A DNA stretch of 64,000 nt from Phenylobacterium sp. J367 (GCF_024699985.1 NZ_JAJONA010000001.1:3540501-3604500); one strand, 5' to 3'; positions 1 to 9,254 are shown, counted from the stretch's first letter. Numbers and translations: made by a program. The notes: generated by a model from the letters alone, not told the origin.

Positions 1-1077
1 GCGGTGAAGGTTTACGGCGACGATTTCGCCGAGATGGAGCGCACCGCCAACCAGATCGCCGACGCGCTGCGCAAGACCCGCGGCGCGGCCGACGTTCGGG
101 TGGAGCAGGTCTCCGGCCTGCCAATGATCACCGCCGAGGTCGACCGGGCCGCCGCCGCCCTCTACGGGCTGCACGCGGCGGACGCGGCGGACGCCGTGCA
201 GATCGCGCTCGCCGGCCGCGAGGCAGGCCGCGTCTTCGAAGGCGACCGGCGGTTCGACGTGGTCGTGCGCCTGCCTGACAGCGCCCGCAACGATCTTGCG
301 GCTGTCGCCCAGACCCCGCTCGCCGTGAACGAAGGCGCGAGCTTCGTGCCGCTCGGCTCCGTCGTGCGGTTCCGGGAAGGCGAGGGGCCCAACCAGATCA
401 GCCGGGAGAACGGCAAGCGGCGCATTGTCGTGCAGGCGAACGTGCGCGGCCGTGACCTCGGCGGCTTCGTGGGTGACGCCCAGACCGCCGTCGCCGGTGT
501 CCAGCTGCCGGCCGGAGTCTGGCTGGATTGGGGCGGTCAGTTCGAGAACCTGCAGCGGGCCGAGGCTCGGCTGGGCCTGCTCGTCCCTGTGGTCTTCGTC
601 CTGATCGCGGTGCTGCTGTACTTCGCCCTCGGATCGGCCGCCCAGGCCGCCCTGGTGTTCGCCTGCGTGCCCTTGGCGCTGGTCGGCGGCGCCCTGGCGC
701 TCCTGTTGCGCGGCATGCCCTTCTCCGTCTCGGCCGCGGTGGGCTTCATCGCCGTTTCCGGCGTGGCCACGCTGAACGGCCTTGTGCTCATGCAGGCCAT
801 TCGAGAGCGGCTCGACGCTGGACTGTCGCCAGACGAGGCGGCCGTGGAAGGCGCGATGCAGCGGCTGCGGGCGGTGCTCACCACGGCGCTCGTTGCGATC
901 CTCGGCTTCATGCCCATGGCCATCGCCCACGGCGCCGGCGCCGAGGTGCAGAAGCCGCTGGCGACTGTGGTGATCGGCGGGTTGCTGACGGCGACCCTCC
1001 TGACGCTCGTGGTTCTGCCGGCCTTCGCCGGGCGGGCGCTGGCGCGTCGCCGTAAACTCGTGGAGGCGCCCGCATGA
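1..1077 (+). CDS. HME-RND heavy-metal efflux pump, C-terminal part (CzcA/CusA family)
   Basis: Inner-membrane proton-driven RND subunit of a tripartite metal exporter. The reading frame is open from base 1, so the gene begins upstream; about 358 C-terminal residues are present. The first half is a periplasmic porter subdomain, including a segment with VPLGSVVRF typical of the family. Four or more hydrophobic segments follow, with GGALALLLRGMPFSVSAAVG and LTTALVAILGFMPMA, which match the last TM helices of CzcA/CusA proteins. The stop overlaps the next gene (ATGA), indicating translational coupling with a CDF protein. The metal cannot be assigned because the selective N-terminal TM4 region is missing. 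Confidence 0.9.
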   Translation, partial: AVKVYGDDFAEMERTANQIADALRKTRGAADVRVEQVSGLPMITAEVDRAAAALYGLHAADAADAVQIALAGREAGRVFEGDRRFDVVVRLPDSARNDLAAVAQTPLAVNEGASFVPLGSVVRFREGEGPNQISRENGKRRIVVQANVRGRDLGGFVGDAQTAVAGVQLPAGVWLDWGGQFENLQRAEARLGLLVPVVFVLIAVLLYFALGSAAQAALVFACVPLALVGGALALLLRGMPFSVSAAVGFIAVSGVATLNGLVLMQAIRERLDAGLSPDEAAVEGAMQRLRAVLTTALVAILGFMPMAIAHGAGAEVQKPLATVVIGGLLTATLLTLVVLPAFAGRALARRRKLVEAPA

Positions 1078-1658
1078 CCGAGTTCTCCGCTCAGGACCAC
1101 GCGCAGCGACGCACGCTGCTGGTGGTGCTCATCCTCAACGCGCTCCTGTTCGTGGGCCTGGGCGTCGGCGGTCTCCTCGCCGACTCCAGTGCGCTTCTCG
1201 CCAACGCCGCGGACAACGCCTCGGACTCGGTCGTCTACCTGCTGAGTTTCCTGGCTGTCGGCCGGGGTTTCCTCTGGAAGCAGCGGGCCGCGCGGCTCTC
1301 CGGCATTCTGCTGCTGGTGTTCGCCGGGGCCGTGATCCTCGACGTCGGGCGACGCTGGCTGTTCGGGGCCGAGCCCTTCGGCGTGACGATGATGGCGATG
1401 GCGCTGGTCGCCGCGGCGATCAACCTCCTCTGTCTGGTGCTGATCCGCCGCGCGCAAAGCGACGACGTGAACATGCGCGCCGCCGAGACCTTCAGCTTCA
1501 ACGACTTCGCGTCGAACGGCGGCATTCTCGTCGCCGGGGGGCTGGTGATGTGGCTGGACCAGGCTTGGCCGGACCTCGTCGTCGGCGTGGTCGTGGCGAT
1601 CATTGCGGTGAAGGGCGGACTGGAAATCCTCGAGGACGCCAAAGCGGACGAGACCTAG
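1074..1658 (+). CDS. Cation diffusion facilitator (CDF) family transporter
   Basis: Predicted inner-membrane divalent-cation/proton antiporter of 194 residues with five or six hydrophobic segments. TM2 carries the NAADNASDSVVYLLSFLAVG region and TM5 carries FNDFASNGGILVAGGL; the Asp-rich sites correspond to the CDF metal site (usually HxxxD and DxxxD, here mostly Asp/Asn). It is shorter than usual CDF proteins because the cytoplasmic C-terminal domain is absent, as in other short members beside RND operons. The start ATG overlaps the RND stop. Family assignment is firm; the substrate (Zn, Co or Cd) is inferred only from the RND neighbour. Confidence 0.8.
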   Translation: MTEFSAQDHAQRRTLLVVLILNALLFVGLGVGGLLADSSALLANAADNASDSVVYLLSFLAVGRGFLWKQRAARLSGILLLVFAGAVILDVGRRWLFGAEPFGVTMMAMALVAAAINLLCLVLIRRAQSDDVNMRAAETFSFNDFASNGGILVAGGLVMWLDQAWPDLVVGVVVAIIAVKGGLEILEDAKADET

Positions 1659-1732
1659 GCGCTAAGGTGAAGCTAACCGCTTGATCCTCTAGTCTCTGGA
1701 GGACTTAGCCAGTGAGGCGAGGAGATCTCGCC

Positions 1733-2320
1733 ATGCACATCGCCTTGTTCCTGTTCTACGTCCTGTTCTTCGCCGCCGCGTTCGTCTGGCCCACCTGGCG
1801 GCTCTGGCGCAGGGACGGCGTGAACGCGCTCGTCCTTCCGCGCGACGACAGTCCGCACGGCCTGGTCGGAAACTGGTTCCGCGTGGTGCTCCTGGCGCTG
1901 TTTGCCGGCTTGGCCGCGGTCGCCCTCGGCCTCCCAGCCGAAGTCCTGGGCCCCCTGGCATGGCTGCAGGCTGACGCCGTGCGAGGCCTTGGCTGGGCCA
2001 TCCTGCTGCTCTCGCTCGCGTGGATCGTGTTGGCGCAGCGGCAGATGGGCCGCTCCTGGCGCATCGGGATCGACACGCGGGGCCAGCCGCCGCTCGTGAG
2101 GACGGGTGTCTTCGCCATCTCGCGCAATCCCATCTTTCTGGGCATGCGGGTCAATCTGCTGGGCCTCTTGCTAGCCTTTCCCAATGCGATGACGCTGTCA
2201 GCCTGTCTGCTCGGGGAGGTGCTGATGCAAGTCCAGGTGCGCTTGGAGGAGCAACACCTTGAGCGGGAGCTCGGGGAAGCGTACGGCGCCTATCGCTCGA
2301 GTGTTCGGCGCTGGATCTGA
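1733..2320 (+). CDS. Isoprenylcysteine carboxyl methyltransferase-family membrane protein
   Basis: Polytopic membrane protein of 195 residues. The C-terminal half has the ICMT/phospholipid-methyltransferase signature: an RxGxFAxSRNPIFLGMR-like segment followed by a hydrophobic hairpin and an LEEQHLERELGEAYGAY ending, the usual SAM-binding arrangement. I chose ATG 1733 because GAGGCGAGGAG lies just upstream; a GTG at 1712 is possible. Such proteins often sit beside czc-type efflux genes, but their substrate there is not known. About 75 bp separate it from the CDF gene, on the same strand. Confidence 0.8.
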   Translation: MHIALFLFYVLFFAAAFVWPTWRLWRRDGVNALVLPRDDSPHGLVGNWFRVVLLALFAGLAAVALGLPAEVLGPLAWLQADAVRGLGWAILLLSLAWIVLAQRQMGRSWRIGIDTRGQPPLVRTGVFAISRNPIFLGMRVNLLGLLLAFPNAMTLSACLLGEVLMQVQVRLEEQHLERELGEAYGAYRSSVRRWI

Positions 2321-2341
2321 CGCAGTCTCAGCGCCGGACGG

Positions 2342-3185
2342 CTAGCTTCGGAAGGGCTCGGTCAGCTGCCGCAGATACGCCTGCGGATAGTCCGGCGCGC
2401 CGGCGACGCCGATCTCGCCGTCGCGCGGCGTTGGGCGGCCGGTAACAAAGGTGCCGAGCAGGCGGTCGGTTAGGGTCGTGAAGAGCCCGAAGTTGACGTC
2501 GCCGTCCGACTTCGAGGCCAGATGATGATGCCGATGTCCCGGCGCGACCGCCCAAAACTGGACGAGCGACCCGATCCGCATGTCGATGTTCGCGTGCTGG
2601 AGCATCACCTGGATCGCCGCCGAAAAGCCGAGCAGGGCGGCTACGTCCATCGGCAGCCCGATCAGCAGCAGCGGAGCTGTGCCGGCCACTGTCTCGACGG
2701 CCTGATGAAGCGGGTGTTTCATGAGGCCATTGAAGCCGTACATGCGGGTGACGCTGTGATGCACGGCGTGAAGTCGCCACAGCGGCGCCCCCTTGTGGCT
2801 CGCGAAATGCGCCAGCGTAATGCCCACGTCGGCGACAAGGATCGCCATGGCGAGCTGCGCCCATAGAGGCCAGGCTTCGGGCCATATGCCGGCGCCGGGG
2901 AGAGACCCGCCAACAGCGGAACCGCGGCCACCGACAAGGCGGCGCTGCCTTCGTTGACGACGGCGTGCAGGCCATCCCGGCCAAAGTCTCCTCGGTCCCG
3001 GTTCCAGATCGGCTCGTAAGTACGAGGCGTTCAGCCAGGAAGACGGTCGCAATGGCGCCTAGGAGCAGCGGAAGCAGCAGCCACTTCGATTGACCGTGCG
3101 CGACGAGCAGGACAGCCGCCGCGATGAAGCCGAGGAAGAAGGCGGGCGCGAAGCCATAGCGGACGAGCGTGCGAGCGAGCGACAT
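2342..3185 (-). CDS. Sterol desaturase/fatty-acid hydroxylase family protein (two frameshifts)
   Basis: Membrane di-iron hydroxylase. The three His boxes are visible in the C-terminal frame: HFASHKG, LHAVHHS and GHRHHHL. The N-terminal frame (from ATG 3185, preceded by GGAGGTGTCCC) gives two TM helices up to LAERL. A middle frame then reads YEPIWNRDRGDFGRDGLHAV, and the rest, from LPGAGIWPEAWPLWAQ, lies in a third frame. The breaks are near 3020 and 2890, each consistent with one missing base. Because every frame segment retains family-like sequence, I read this as one gene with two indels. The substrate is unknown. Confidence 0.75.
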
Positions 3186-3248
3186 GGGACACCTCCAGGC
3201 TCGCCAGGGTGGCCGAAGCGGATGCCCGGGTCTTGAAGCGATCGACGG

Positions 3249-3951
3249 TCAGCCCAGGGCGGCGCGGGCCATCCCAGGCGTGACCCCGAACATCCGGCGC
3301 ATGGTCCGCGCGCAATGCGCCTGGTCGGCGAAGCCGCCCGCCAGGGCGGCTTCGGCCAGGCTGGCGCCGGCGGCGATCTCCCCGCCCGGCCCGCTCCAGC
3401 TTCCGCCAGACGAGCCAGGTGGAAAGCGGCAAGCCCAGCTGCTCGCGCGCCAGTTCGCGCAGCCGCGACTCGGAGACCCCGCAGCCACGGGCGGCCTCCG
3501 CGATGGAGAGGGCTGGATCACGGGCGAGACGGTGCAGCACCTCGTCTACGCGCGGATCGAGCGTGCGCTCCGCACCGGGGAATGTCGCCTCCAGCGCTTC
3601 CAGCCAGGCTTCGGGCGCCCCCGCGGCATCGAGGGGCTGGAGCACCGCAGCGGGCGCCGGTTCGACGGCTTCGGGCCCCATGAGGTCGAGAAGGCTGAAG
3701 GCCAGCGGCGCCTGGGGCTCAAGGTAGATGAGCCCGACGGGGGCGTGGCTGGCGATGGCGTGCGCGGCGCCGGGCCGGATCAGGAACCCCGGTCCCTCGC
3801 AGACCTCGTCCCCCTCCAGCCTGAGCCGGATCGACGCGTCGAGCCCGAAAGCCAGTTGCAAAGCCGCGTGGGCGTGCAGCGTGTTGTCGGCGGAGGGTCC
3901 GCAGTAGGCGGCCCATGCCGGACCGAACACGAATCCGCCGTCCCAGCTCAT
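3249..3951 (-). CDS. AraC-family transcriptional regulator (one frameshift)
   Basis: An N-terminal cupin-like sensing domain (residues about 15-95, with HAHAALQLAFGL and GPGFLIRPGAAHAIASHAPV) is followed by a C-terminal AraC HTH. The first helix-turn-helix reads SIAEAARGCGVSESRLREL. The second, SLAEAALAGGFADQAHCART followed by RRMFGVTPG, is in another frame; the break lies near 3370-3400, in a CCGCCCGGCCCG stretch. The ATG overlaps the stop of the upstream methyltransferase (ATGA), so the two are co-translated. It may control the methyltransferase or the hydroxylase downstream. Confidence 0.8.
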
Positions 3952-4607
3952 GCGCCGGCCTTCGTACCCGCATAGACGGAGATGGAGCCGGTCGGCGTCG
4001 GCGTGACGCTCAGCTCGGCCACATCGTGGAATCCTGCCGCAGCCATTAGCTTCGGAATCTCCCAGTCCTTGTTCGCGCGCGTGTTCTCGTACCCGTCCAG
4101 CGCCCACACCTGGCGGAACAGCATGCTCATCAGCGGCGTGCGCTGAAGTCCATAGTCGGCGATCAGCAGACGCCCGTCCGGCTTAAGCAGCCGGTAGGCG
4201 TTGGCCAGTAGACCCTCCTTGGCCGTGTGGGAGCACTGGTGCAGCACGAGCGAGGAGATGACCTTGTCGGCGACACCGTCGGCCAGCACATGAGCATCGC
4301 CGGCCGCCTGCAGAACTTCCACCTCCTGCCCCGCCGCCTCGATCTTCGCCCACGCGATGGCGAGCACCTCGGGGTCTGGATCGACCCCGACGACGTGACA
4401 GGCCGGGGCGGCTTGCTTGATTAGCAAGGCCATCGAGCCCGTGCCCGCCCCGAGATCGACGATCGTCTCGCCCGCGGCCGGCGCCAACGCTGCCAGGAGC
4501 CGTGCGCGCCAGCGGCGCTCGCGCGTCATGATGGCGATCACTTGGTCGTATTGAGACGTCAGCTCGGGCCGGCCGAGCGCCGGCGTGAAATCGCGGGGCT
4601 CTGTCAT
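3948..4607 (-). CDS. Class I SAM-dependent methyltransferase
   Basis: Soluble methyltransferase of about 219 residues. Motif I is IVDLGAGTGSMALLIKQAAP, followed by an acidic loop (VVGVDPDPEVLAIA), a GDAHVLADGVADKVISS segment and LKPDGRLLIADYG. This places it in the Methyltransf_11/25 group. The family does not define the substrate. ATG 4607 is preferred over an upstream TTG. It is translationally coupled to the downstream AraC regulator. Confidence 0.8.
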   Translation of the reverse strand: MTEPRDFTPALGRPELTSQYDQVIAIMTRERRWRARLLAALAPAAGETIVDLGAGTGSMALLIKQAAPACHVVGVDPDPEVLAIAWAKIEAAGQEVEVLQAAGDAHVLADGVADKVISSLVLHQCSHTAKEGLLANAYRLLKPDGRLLIADYGLQRTPLMSMLFRQVWALDGYENTRANKDWEIPKLMAAAGFHDVAELSVTPTPTGSISVYAGTKAGA

Positions 4608-4727
4608 GGCGCCAACCAACAGGAGCCCACGCGTGGTGTCTTGAATGGATCGCCGGGCGATCTCCGGCTAAGTTACGGCGAGGGCGGTCCCGACCGCTGC
4701 CGTCCCGCTCGTGCTGAAGGAGCCGCC

Positions 4728-4901
4728 ATGAACACGCTCGTGAAATCCGCCTTCGCCGCCGTTGTCCTGACCGTCTTCGCGGCCGGCGCGGCCTTCGCGG
4801 CCGAGGACTGCTGCTGCAAGGACGAGGACGGCAAGATGACCTGCTGCGACAACAAGGGCGACGGGGCGCACAACGCGCCACAACCGCAGCAACAGCCTTA
4901 A
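4728..4901 (+). CDS. Small secreted Cys-rich protein, probable metal binder
   Basis: A 57-residue protein with an N-terminal Sec signal peptide (MNTLVKSAFAAVVLTVFAAG, cleavage near AFA-A). The mature peptide is very short, with two cysteine clusters, DCCCKDEDGK and TCCDNKGDG, and a Gln/Pro tail. AAGGAG lies 8 bp upstream of the ATG. I know no named family. The Cys clusters and the DUF411 gene next door suggest periplasmic metal binding, which is an inference. Confidence 0.7.
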   Translation: MNTLVKSAFAAVVLTVFAAGAAFAAEDCCCKDEDGKMTCCDNKGDGAHNAPQPQQQP

Positions 4902-4959
4902 CACCAGCATTGACCGACGGGCGGGCTCGTCACCCCTCGTCTCACCCAAGGCCGAACCG

Positions 4960-5411
4960 ATGTTAAACCGAAGAGCCTTGATCGCGGGGGCGGCCGCTGC
5001 GTCGGCGCCCCGCACCCGCGCTGGCGTTCTTGCGGCCGCCGGTCACGGTCTACAAGACCGCCTCCTGCACATGCTGCCAGGGCTGGATCAACGCCATGAT
5101 CCGCTCGGGCTTCTATCCGCAGGTGAAGGTGGTCGAGGACCTCACGCCGCTCAACAAGCGCTATGGCGTCCCGTTTCAGCTCTCGTCCTGCCACCTGGCG
5201 AGCGCCGGCTCGTATGTTCTGGTCGGCCATGTGCCCCCCGCGCGACGTCATGCTCCTCTTCAGGATGCGCCCGAAGGCGCTGGGCCTGACGGTGCCTGGC
5301 ATGCCCCTCGGCTCTCCCGGCATGGAAACACCGGACGGGCGGAAAGAAGCCTACGCCACGCTCCTGTTGCTTCCCGGCGGCAAGACCCGGGTCTTCGCCC
5401 AGCACGGCTGA
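4960..5411 (+). CDS. DUF411 periplasmic metal-binding protein (two frameshifts)
   Basis: Homologue of the DUF411 gene at the end of this window. Three frames together give a complete protein: MLNRRALIAGAAAAS (signal peptide), then PVTVYKTASCTCCQGW through PFQLSSCHLASAGSYVLVGH, then RDVMLLFRMRPKALGLTVPG and a tail ending FAQHG. The breaks fall near 5020 and at a run of C near 5233. The CTCC motif and the SSCH motif are the conserved putative copper ligands of the family. Indels in homopolymer runs suggest sequencing error rather than decay. Confidence 0.75.
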
Positions 5412-5426
5412 CCTAGCACCCGCGGA

Positions 5427-5837
5427 TCAGGCGAGCCGCACGATCTCGCCGTCTTCCTTGGTGAAGCTGTCGGGCTTGCGGTCCAGCAAGTCCAAGACCG
5501 CTTCCGAAGGCCGGCTGAGCTTTGCCCCCTTTGGCGTGACGACGATGGGACGATTTACCAGGATCGGGTGCTCGACCATGGCGTCGAGGATCACGTCGTC
5601 GCTAACGTTCGGGTTCAGGAGGCCGAGCTCGCTGGCCGGCGTGCCCTTCTCGCGCAGGATGTCGCGCGGCTTGGCGCCCATGGCGGCGAGCAACGCTTGC
5701 AGCTGCGGCTTGGTCCATCCGGCCTGCAGGTACTCGACGACGCCGGGTTCGTAGCCGGCGGCGCGAACCATGGCCACGGTATTGCGGGAGGTGCCGCAGG
5801 CCGGGTTGTGGAAGATGGTGATCGGGAAGTCGGACAT
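5427..5837 (-). CDS. arsC: Arsenate reductase, glutaredoxin-dependent (ArsC/Spx fold)
   Basis: Cytosolic reductase converting As(V) to As(III) with glutathione/glutaredoxin. About 136 residues with FHNPACGTSRNTVAM near the N-terminus; the catalytic Cys is in NPACGTS. Conserved PIVVTPKGAKLSRP and HPILVNRP segments complete the family signature. ATG 5837 is preceded by AGGTGAG; a GTG at 5846 that overlaps the acr3 stop is an alternative. It is the last gene of the ars operon and the second, mechanistically different, arsenate reductase in it. Confidence 0.92.
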   Translation of the reverse strand: MSDFPITIFHNPACGTSRNTVAMVRAAGYEPGVVEYLQAGWTKPQLQALLAAMGAKPRDILREKGTPASELGLLNPNVSDDVILDAMVEHPILVNRPIVVTPKGAKLSRPSEAVLDLLDRKPDSFTKEDGEIVRLA

Positions 5838-5842
5838 ACAGC

Positions 5843-6958
5843 TCACCTAGTAATCGGCGGGGCGCAGCGCGCCGCCACCCGTTGAACGGCCGCGCCGCGC
5901 TCGTACCAGCCCTTAGACCGGTTCACGATGGCGACGATGGTCAGCATCACCGGCACTTCGATCAGCACGCCGACCACGGTCGCGAGCGCCGCGCCGGAGC
6001 TGAAGCCGAACAGGCTGATGGCGGCGGCGACGGCCAGTTCGAAGAAGTTGCTGGCGCCGATCAGCGCGGAGGGACCGGCGACGCAGTGGGCTTCGCCCGT
6101 CGCCCGGTTCAGCAGATAGGCGATGGCCGAGTTGGCGTAGACCTGGATCAGGATCGGCACGGCCAGCATGGCGATGATCGCCGGCTGAGTGAGGATCTGT
6201 TCGCCCTGAAACCCGAAGAGCAGGACCAGGGTGGCGAGCAGGGCTGTCAGGGAGAGAGGGCCGATGCGCGCCAGGACGCGCTGGAGCTCGGCTTCACCGC
6301 CGCGCTTGAGGAGCGCGCGCCTGAGGAGCTGCGCCAGGACGACGGGCACGATGATATAGAGCCCAACGGAGAGCAGCAGGGTCTCCCAGGGCACGGTGAT
6401 GGCGGATAGGCCCAGCAGCAGCCCGACGATGGGGGCGAAGGCGACGACCATAATGGCGTCGTTCACTGCCACCTGGCTGAGCGTGAAGTGCGGCTCGCCG
6501 CGGGTCAGGTTGCTCCAGACGAACACCATCGCCGTACAGGGCGCGGCGGCCAGCAGGATCAGGCCGGCGATGTAGCTGGTGTTCTCGCCGGCGGGCAGGT
6601 AGGGGCGGAACAGGTAGCCGATGAAGAAGGCGCCCAGCGCCGCCATCGAGAACGGCTTCACCGCCCAGTTGACGAACAGGGTCACGCCGATTCCGCGCCA
6701 GTGCTGGCCGACTTGGCGCATGGCGCCGAAGTCAACCTTCATCAGCATCGGAATGATCATCAGCCAGATCAGCACCGCCACCGGCAGGTTGACCTTGGCG
6801 ACTTCGGCCGAGCCGATGGCCTGGAATGCCGACGGGAACAGGTGACCGAGGCCGACGCCGACCACGATGCAGAGCGCCACCCAAAGGGTCAGGAAGCGCT
6901 CGAAGCGGGACATGGCGTTGGGCCCCTCGGAGGGGGCGGGCGGCTCGATGGTTGTCAT
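5843..6958 (-). CDS. acr3: Arsenite efflux transporter ACR3
   Basis: Inner-membrane As(III)/H+ antiporter of 371 residues with about ten TM helices. The conserved Cys-containing segment AAAPCTAMVFVWSNLTRGEP and the NDAIMVVAFAPIVGLLLG and GASNFFELAVA segments are diagnostic of ACR3 in the BASS superfamily. Its start overlaps the stop of the upstream TRX-type arsC. An in-frame ATG 45 bp downstream (MSRFERF) is another possible start. Confidence 0.93.
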   Translation of the reverse strand: MTTIEPPAPSEGPNAMSRFERFLTLWVALCIVVGVGLGHLFPSAFQAIGSAEVAKVNLPVAVLIWLMIIPMLMKVDFGAMRQVGQHWRGIGVTLFVNWAVKPFSMAALGAFFIGYLFRPYLPAGENTSYIAGLILLAAAPCTAMVFVWSNLTRGEPHFTLSQVAVNDAIMVVAFAPIVGLLLGLSAITVPWETLLLSVGLYIIVPVVLAQLLRRALLKRGGEAELQRVLARIGPLSLTALLATLVLLFGFQGEQILTQPAIIAMLAVPILIQVYANSAIAYLLNRATGEAHCVAGPSALIGASNFFELAVAAAISLFGFSSGAALATVVGVLIEVPVMLTIVAIVNRSKGWYERGAAVQRVAARCAPPITR

Positions 6959-7473
6959 TGGGCGGACTGGGGTTCGTCGACGGTTTGGCCGATCTCGCGC
7001 AGCTTCGTCTGCAGCGACATGCGGTCGATGGAAGCCAGCGGAAGATTGAGGAAAATGCGGATGCGGTTGCCCAGCATCCGTGCCGTCTCGGAGAAAGCTG
7101 CGGCGATCTCGGCCTCAGAGCCCTGAACGGCGGCCGGATCCGGCACGCCCCAATGGGCGGTCATTGGCTGGCCCGGCCACACAGGGCAGACCTCGCCGGC
7201 GGCGTTGTCACAGACGGTGATGATGAAATCGAGCGGCGGGGCGCCGGGCTTCGCAAACTCGTCCCAGGACTTGGAGCGGAACGCTGTGTCCTCGAAGCCA
7301 AGGGCTCGGGTGATCGACAGCGCGTGCGGATTGACCCGTCCGGTCGGCATCGAGCCCGCCGAGTAGGCCTCGAAGCGGCCGCGGCTCTCCTTGTTCATTA
7401 GCGCCTCCGCGATGACCGATCGGGCCGAGTTGCCGGTGCACAGGAAGAGGATGTTGTACGTCTTGTCGCTCAC
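6955..7473 (-). CDS. arsC: Arsenate reductase, LMW-phosphatase (thioredoxin) type
   Basis: Cytosolic reductase of 172 residues with the P-loop LFLCTGNSARSVIAEAL (CX5R, here CTGNSAR). Downstream it has DFIITVCDNAAGEVCPVWPG, with the additional redox cysteines of the arsenate-reductase branch, and HWGVPDPA. It lies between arsR and acr3; its stop overlaps acr3. Confidence 0.93.
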   Translation of the reverse strand: MSDKTYNILFLCTGNSARSVIAEALMNKESRGRFEAYSAGSMPTGRVNPHALSITRALGFEDTAFRSKSWDEFAKPGAPPLDFIITVCDNAAGEVCPVWPGQPMTAHWGVPDPAAVQGSEAEIAAAFSETARMLGNRIRIFLNLPLASIDRMSLQTKLREIGQTVDEPQSAQ

Positions 7474-7483
7474 GGTGGGCTCC

Positions 7484-7837
7484 TCAGGCTCGCGCGCCTT
7501 CGGCCACGCAGCACTGGCTGGCGATGGCGGCGAGCGGCGCGCAGATCTCCGGCGAACCGCCGCAGCAGTCCTCCATCAGGAAGGCCAACAACTCGCGCAT
7601 GGCGTCGTAGTTGGCGGTGTAGATGATCGAGCGTCCGTCACGGCGCGAGGCGATCAGGCCGGCGTGGCTGAGCACATTGAGGCTGGCCGATAGGGTGTTC
7701 GGCAGCACGCCCAGACGCCGGGCCACTTCGCCGGCCGGCAGGCCATCAGGTCCCGCCTGCACCAGGAGGCGGAAGGTGGACAGGCGAACCTCGTGGGCGA
7801 GGGCGGACAGGCTTGCAACGGCAGGCTTGGTTTCCAT
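7484..7837 (-). CDS. arsR: ArsR-family arsenic-responsive repressor
   Basis: Winged-helix repressor of 117 residues; HTH around GEVARRLGVLPNTLSASLNV and wing LIASRRDGRSIIYTANYD. The C-terminal cysteines (EDCCGGSPEIC and SQCCVAEG) sit where alphaproteobacterial ArsR proteins bind As(III). It is the first gene of the minus-strand ars operon and divergent from arsH, so the 63-bp spacer presumably holds both promoters and its operator. Confidence 0.92.
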   Translation of the reverse strand: METKPAVASLSALAHEVRLSTFRLLVQAGPDGLPAGEVARRLGVLPNTLSASLNVLSHAGLIASRRDGRSIIYTANYDAMRELLAFLMEDCCGGSPEICAPLAAIASQCCVAEGARA

Positions 7838-7857
7838 ATTTCTACAATATAGGAAAT
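7838..7857. promoter_or_regulatory. Probable ArsR operator between arsR and arsH
   Basis: AT-rich imperfect palindrome, ATTTC at 7838-7842 and GAAAT at 7853-7857, immediately before the arsR start and in the arsR/arsH spacer. Its position and composition suit an ArsR site overlapping the arsR promoter; assignment is by position only. Confidence 0.5.
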
Positions 7858-7900
7858 CTGCGACAGTTTGAAGTCGCTTCCACGGTGTTTCGAGGTGCAC

Positions 7901-8632
7901 ATGACCGAGTTCCCCGCCCTGCAGCCGCAGTTCCTCGAGACGCCAAGCCTGGAGAAGCTGAACGCGTCGACGGCGGCGACCCACCCGCCGCGCATCCTGC
8001 TGCTCTACGGGTCGCTGCGGGAACGGTCCTACAGCCGGCTGCTGACGGAGGAGGCCGCCCGCATCCTGCAGCGGTTTGGCGCCGAGACGCGCATCTTCGA
8101 TCCGCGGGACCTGCCGCTGCCTGACGCCGTGTCGCCGGACCACCCGAAGGTGCAGGAGCTGCGGGCGCTCTCACAATGGTCCGAGGGCCAGGTGTGGTGC
8201 AGCCCGGAACGCCATGGGGCGATCTCCGGGATCATGAAGGCGCAGATCGACTGGATCCCGCTGGAGATCGGCAGCGTGCGGCCGACCCAGGGGCGCACCT
8301 TGGCTGTGATGCAGGTGTCCGGCGGCTCGCAATCCTTCAACGCCGTGAACACCCTGCGCCTGCTCGGCCGCTGGATGCGCATGATCACCATCCCCAACCA
8401 GTCGTCGGTGGCCAAGGCCTACCAGGAGTTTGATGAGGCGGGCCGTATGAAGCCGTCGGCCTATTACGACCGCGTGGTCGACGTGATGGAGGAACTCTAC
8501 AAGTTCACCCTCCTGACCCGCGATCGCGCGGACTATCTGGTCGATCGCTACAGCGAGCGAAAAGCCGCCGGTCGCGCCACCGAGGGCGATCAGCTGGCCG
8601 CCGCGGCCATGGCGCATGAGGCGGCGACCTGA
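7901..8632 (+). CDS. arsH: Arsenical resistance protein ArsH (NADPH:FMN reductase-like)
   Basis: Cytosolic flavoprotein that oxidises organoarsenicals such as methylarsenite. The 243-residue protein has the flavodoxin-like phosphate loop [20 protein letters not shown], the [20 protein letters not shown] segment and [20 protein letters not shown], all ArsH hallmarks. ATG 7901 is chosen for the GAGGTG upstream and for family length; an ATG at 7868 would add 11 residues. Divergent from arsR. Confidence 0.94.
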   Translation: MTEFPALQPQFLETPSLEKLNASTAATHPPRILLLYGSLRERSYSRLLTEEAARILQRFGAETRIFDPRDLPLPDAVSPDHPKVQELRALSQWSEGQVWCSPERHGAISGIMKAQIDWIPLEIGSVRPTQGRTLAVMQVSGGSQSFNAVNTLRLLGRWMRMITIPNQSSVAKAYQEFDEAGRMKPSAYYDRVVDVMEELYKFTLLTRDRADYLVDRYSERKAAGRATEGDQLAAAAMAHEAAT

Positions 8633-8681
8633 GGAGAGCGCCGGCAGGGGACCGCTGCTGCGCCCGGGGCGTTAGTCGAGG

Positions 8682-9254
8682 ATGTGCAACGACTACCGCT
8701 ACACGAAGTCGCCTGACACCCTCCGGGAGGAGTTCAGTCAGTTGAAGATCCCGCTGCGCTTCGCGGGCGACGCTACGCCCAACTACCCGCCTTACGAGGA
8801 CATCCGGCCGAACCAGACTGCCCCGATCATCCGCGGCGGCTCGGACGGGGTGGAGCTCTCGGTCACGCCTTGGGCCTGGAAGTCCTCGAATGGCAAGCCG
8901 GTGTTCAACTTCCGCTCCGAGGGCCGCAGCTTCGCCAAGAGCGACCGCTGCTTGATTCCATCGGACGGGTTCTACGAGTTCACGAAGCCGGACGACCCCA
9001 AGCAGCGGCTGAAGGACAAGCACCTGTTCACCCTGGCCGGGGAGCCCTGGTTCTGGATCGCGGGTCTGGTGAAGGCGGGCGCCTTCGCCATGCTGACCAC
9101 TTCGCCGGGGCCGGACATTGCGCCGTACCACGACCGGCAGATCGTGGTCCTGCCGCGAGCTGAAGGTGTCGAGTGGCTCGACCTCAGGAAGCCGGAAGCG
9201 GAGATTCTTCGCCCGTTGCCGGAGGGCAGCCTCACCCACGAGCAGGTGCGGTAA
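8682..9254 (+). CDS. SRAP/HMCES-family protein (YedK-like)
   Basis: Protein of 190 residues starting MCNDYRY, so Cys2 is positioned to crosslink to abasic sites in single-stranded DNA. Other SRAP landmarks are the NYPPYEDIRPNQTAPII loop, the conserved VTPWAW, RCLIPSDGFYEF and the late HDRQIVVLP segment (His of the active site). It protects replication forks at abasic sites. It starts about 50 bp after arsH on the same strand. Overall length is near the family norm. Confidence 0.9.
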   Translation: MCNDYRYTKSPDTLREEFSQLKIPLRFAGDATPNYPPYEDIRPNQTAPIIRGGSDGVELSVTPWAWKSSNGKPVFNFRSEGRSFAKSDRCLIPSDGFYEFTKPDDPKQRLKDKHLFTLAGEPWFWIAGLVKAGAFAMLTTSPGPDIAPYHDRQIVVLPRAEGVEWLDLRKPEAEILRPLPEGSLTHEQVR

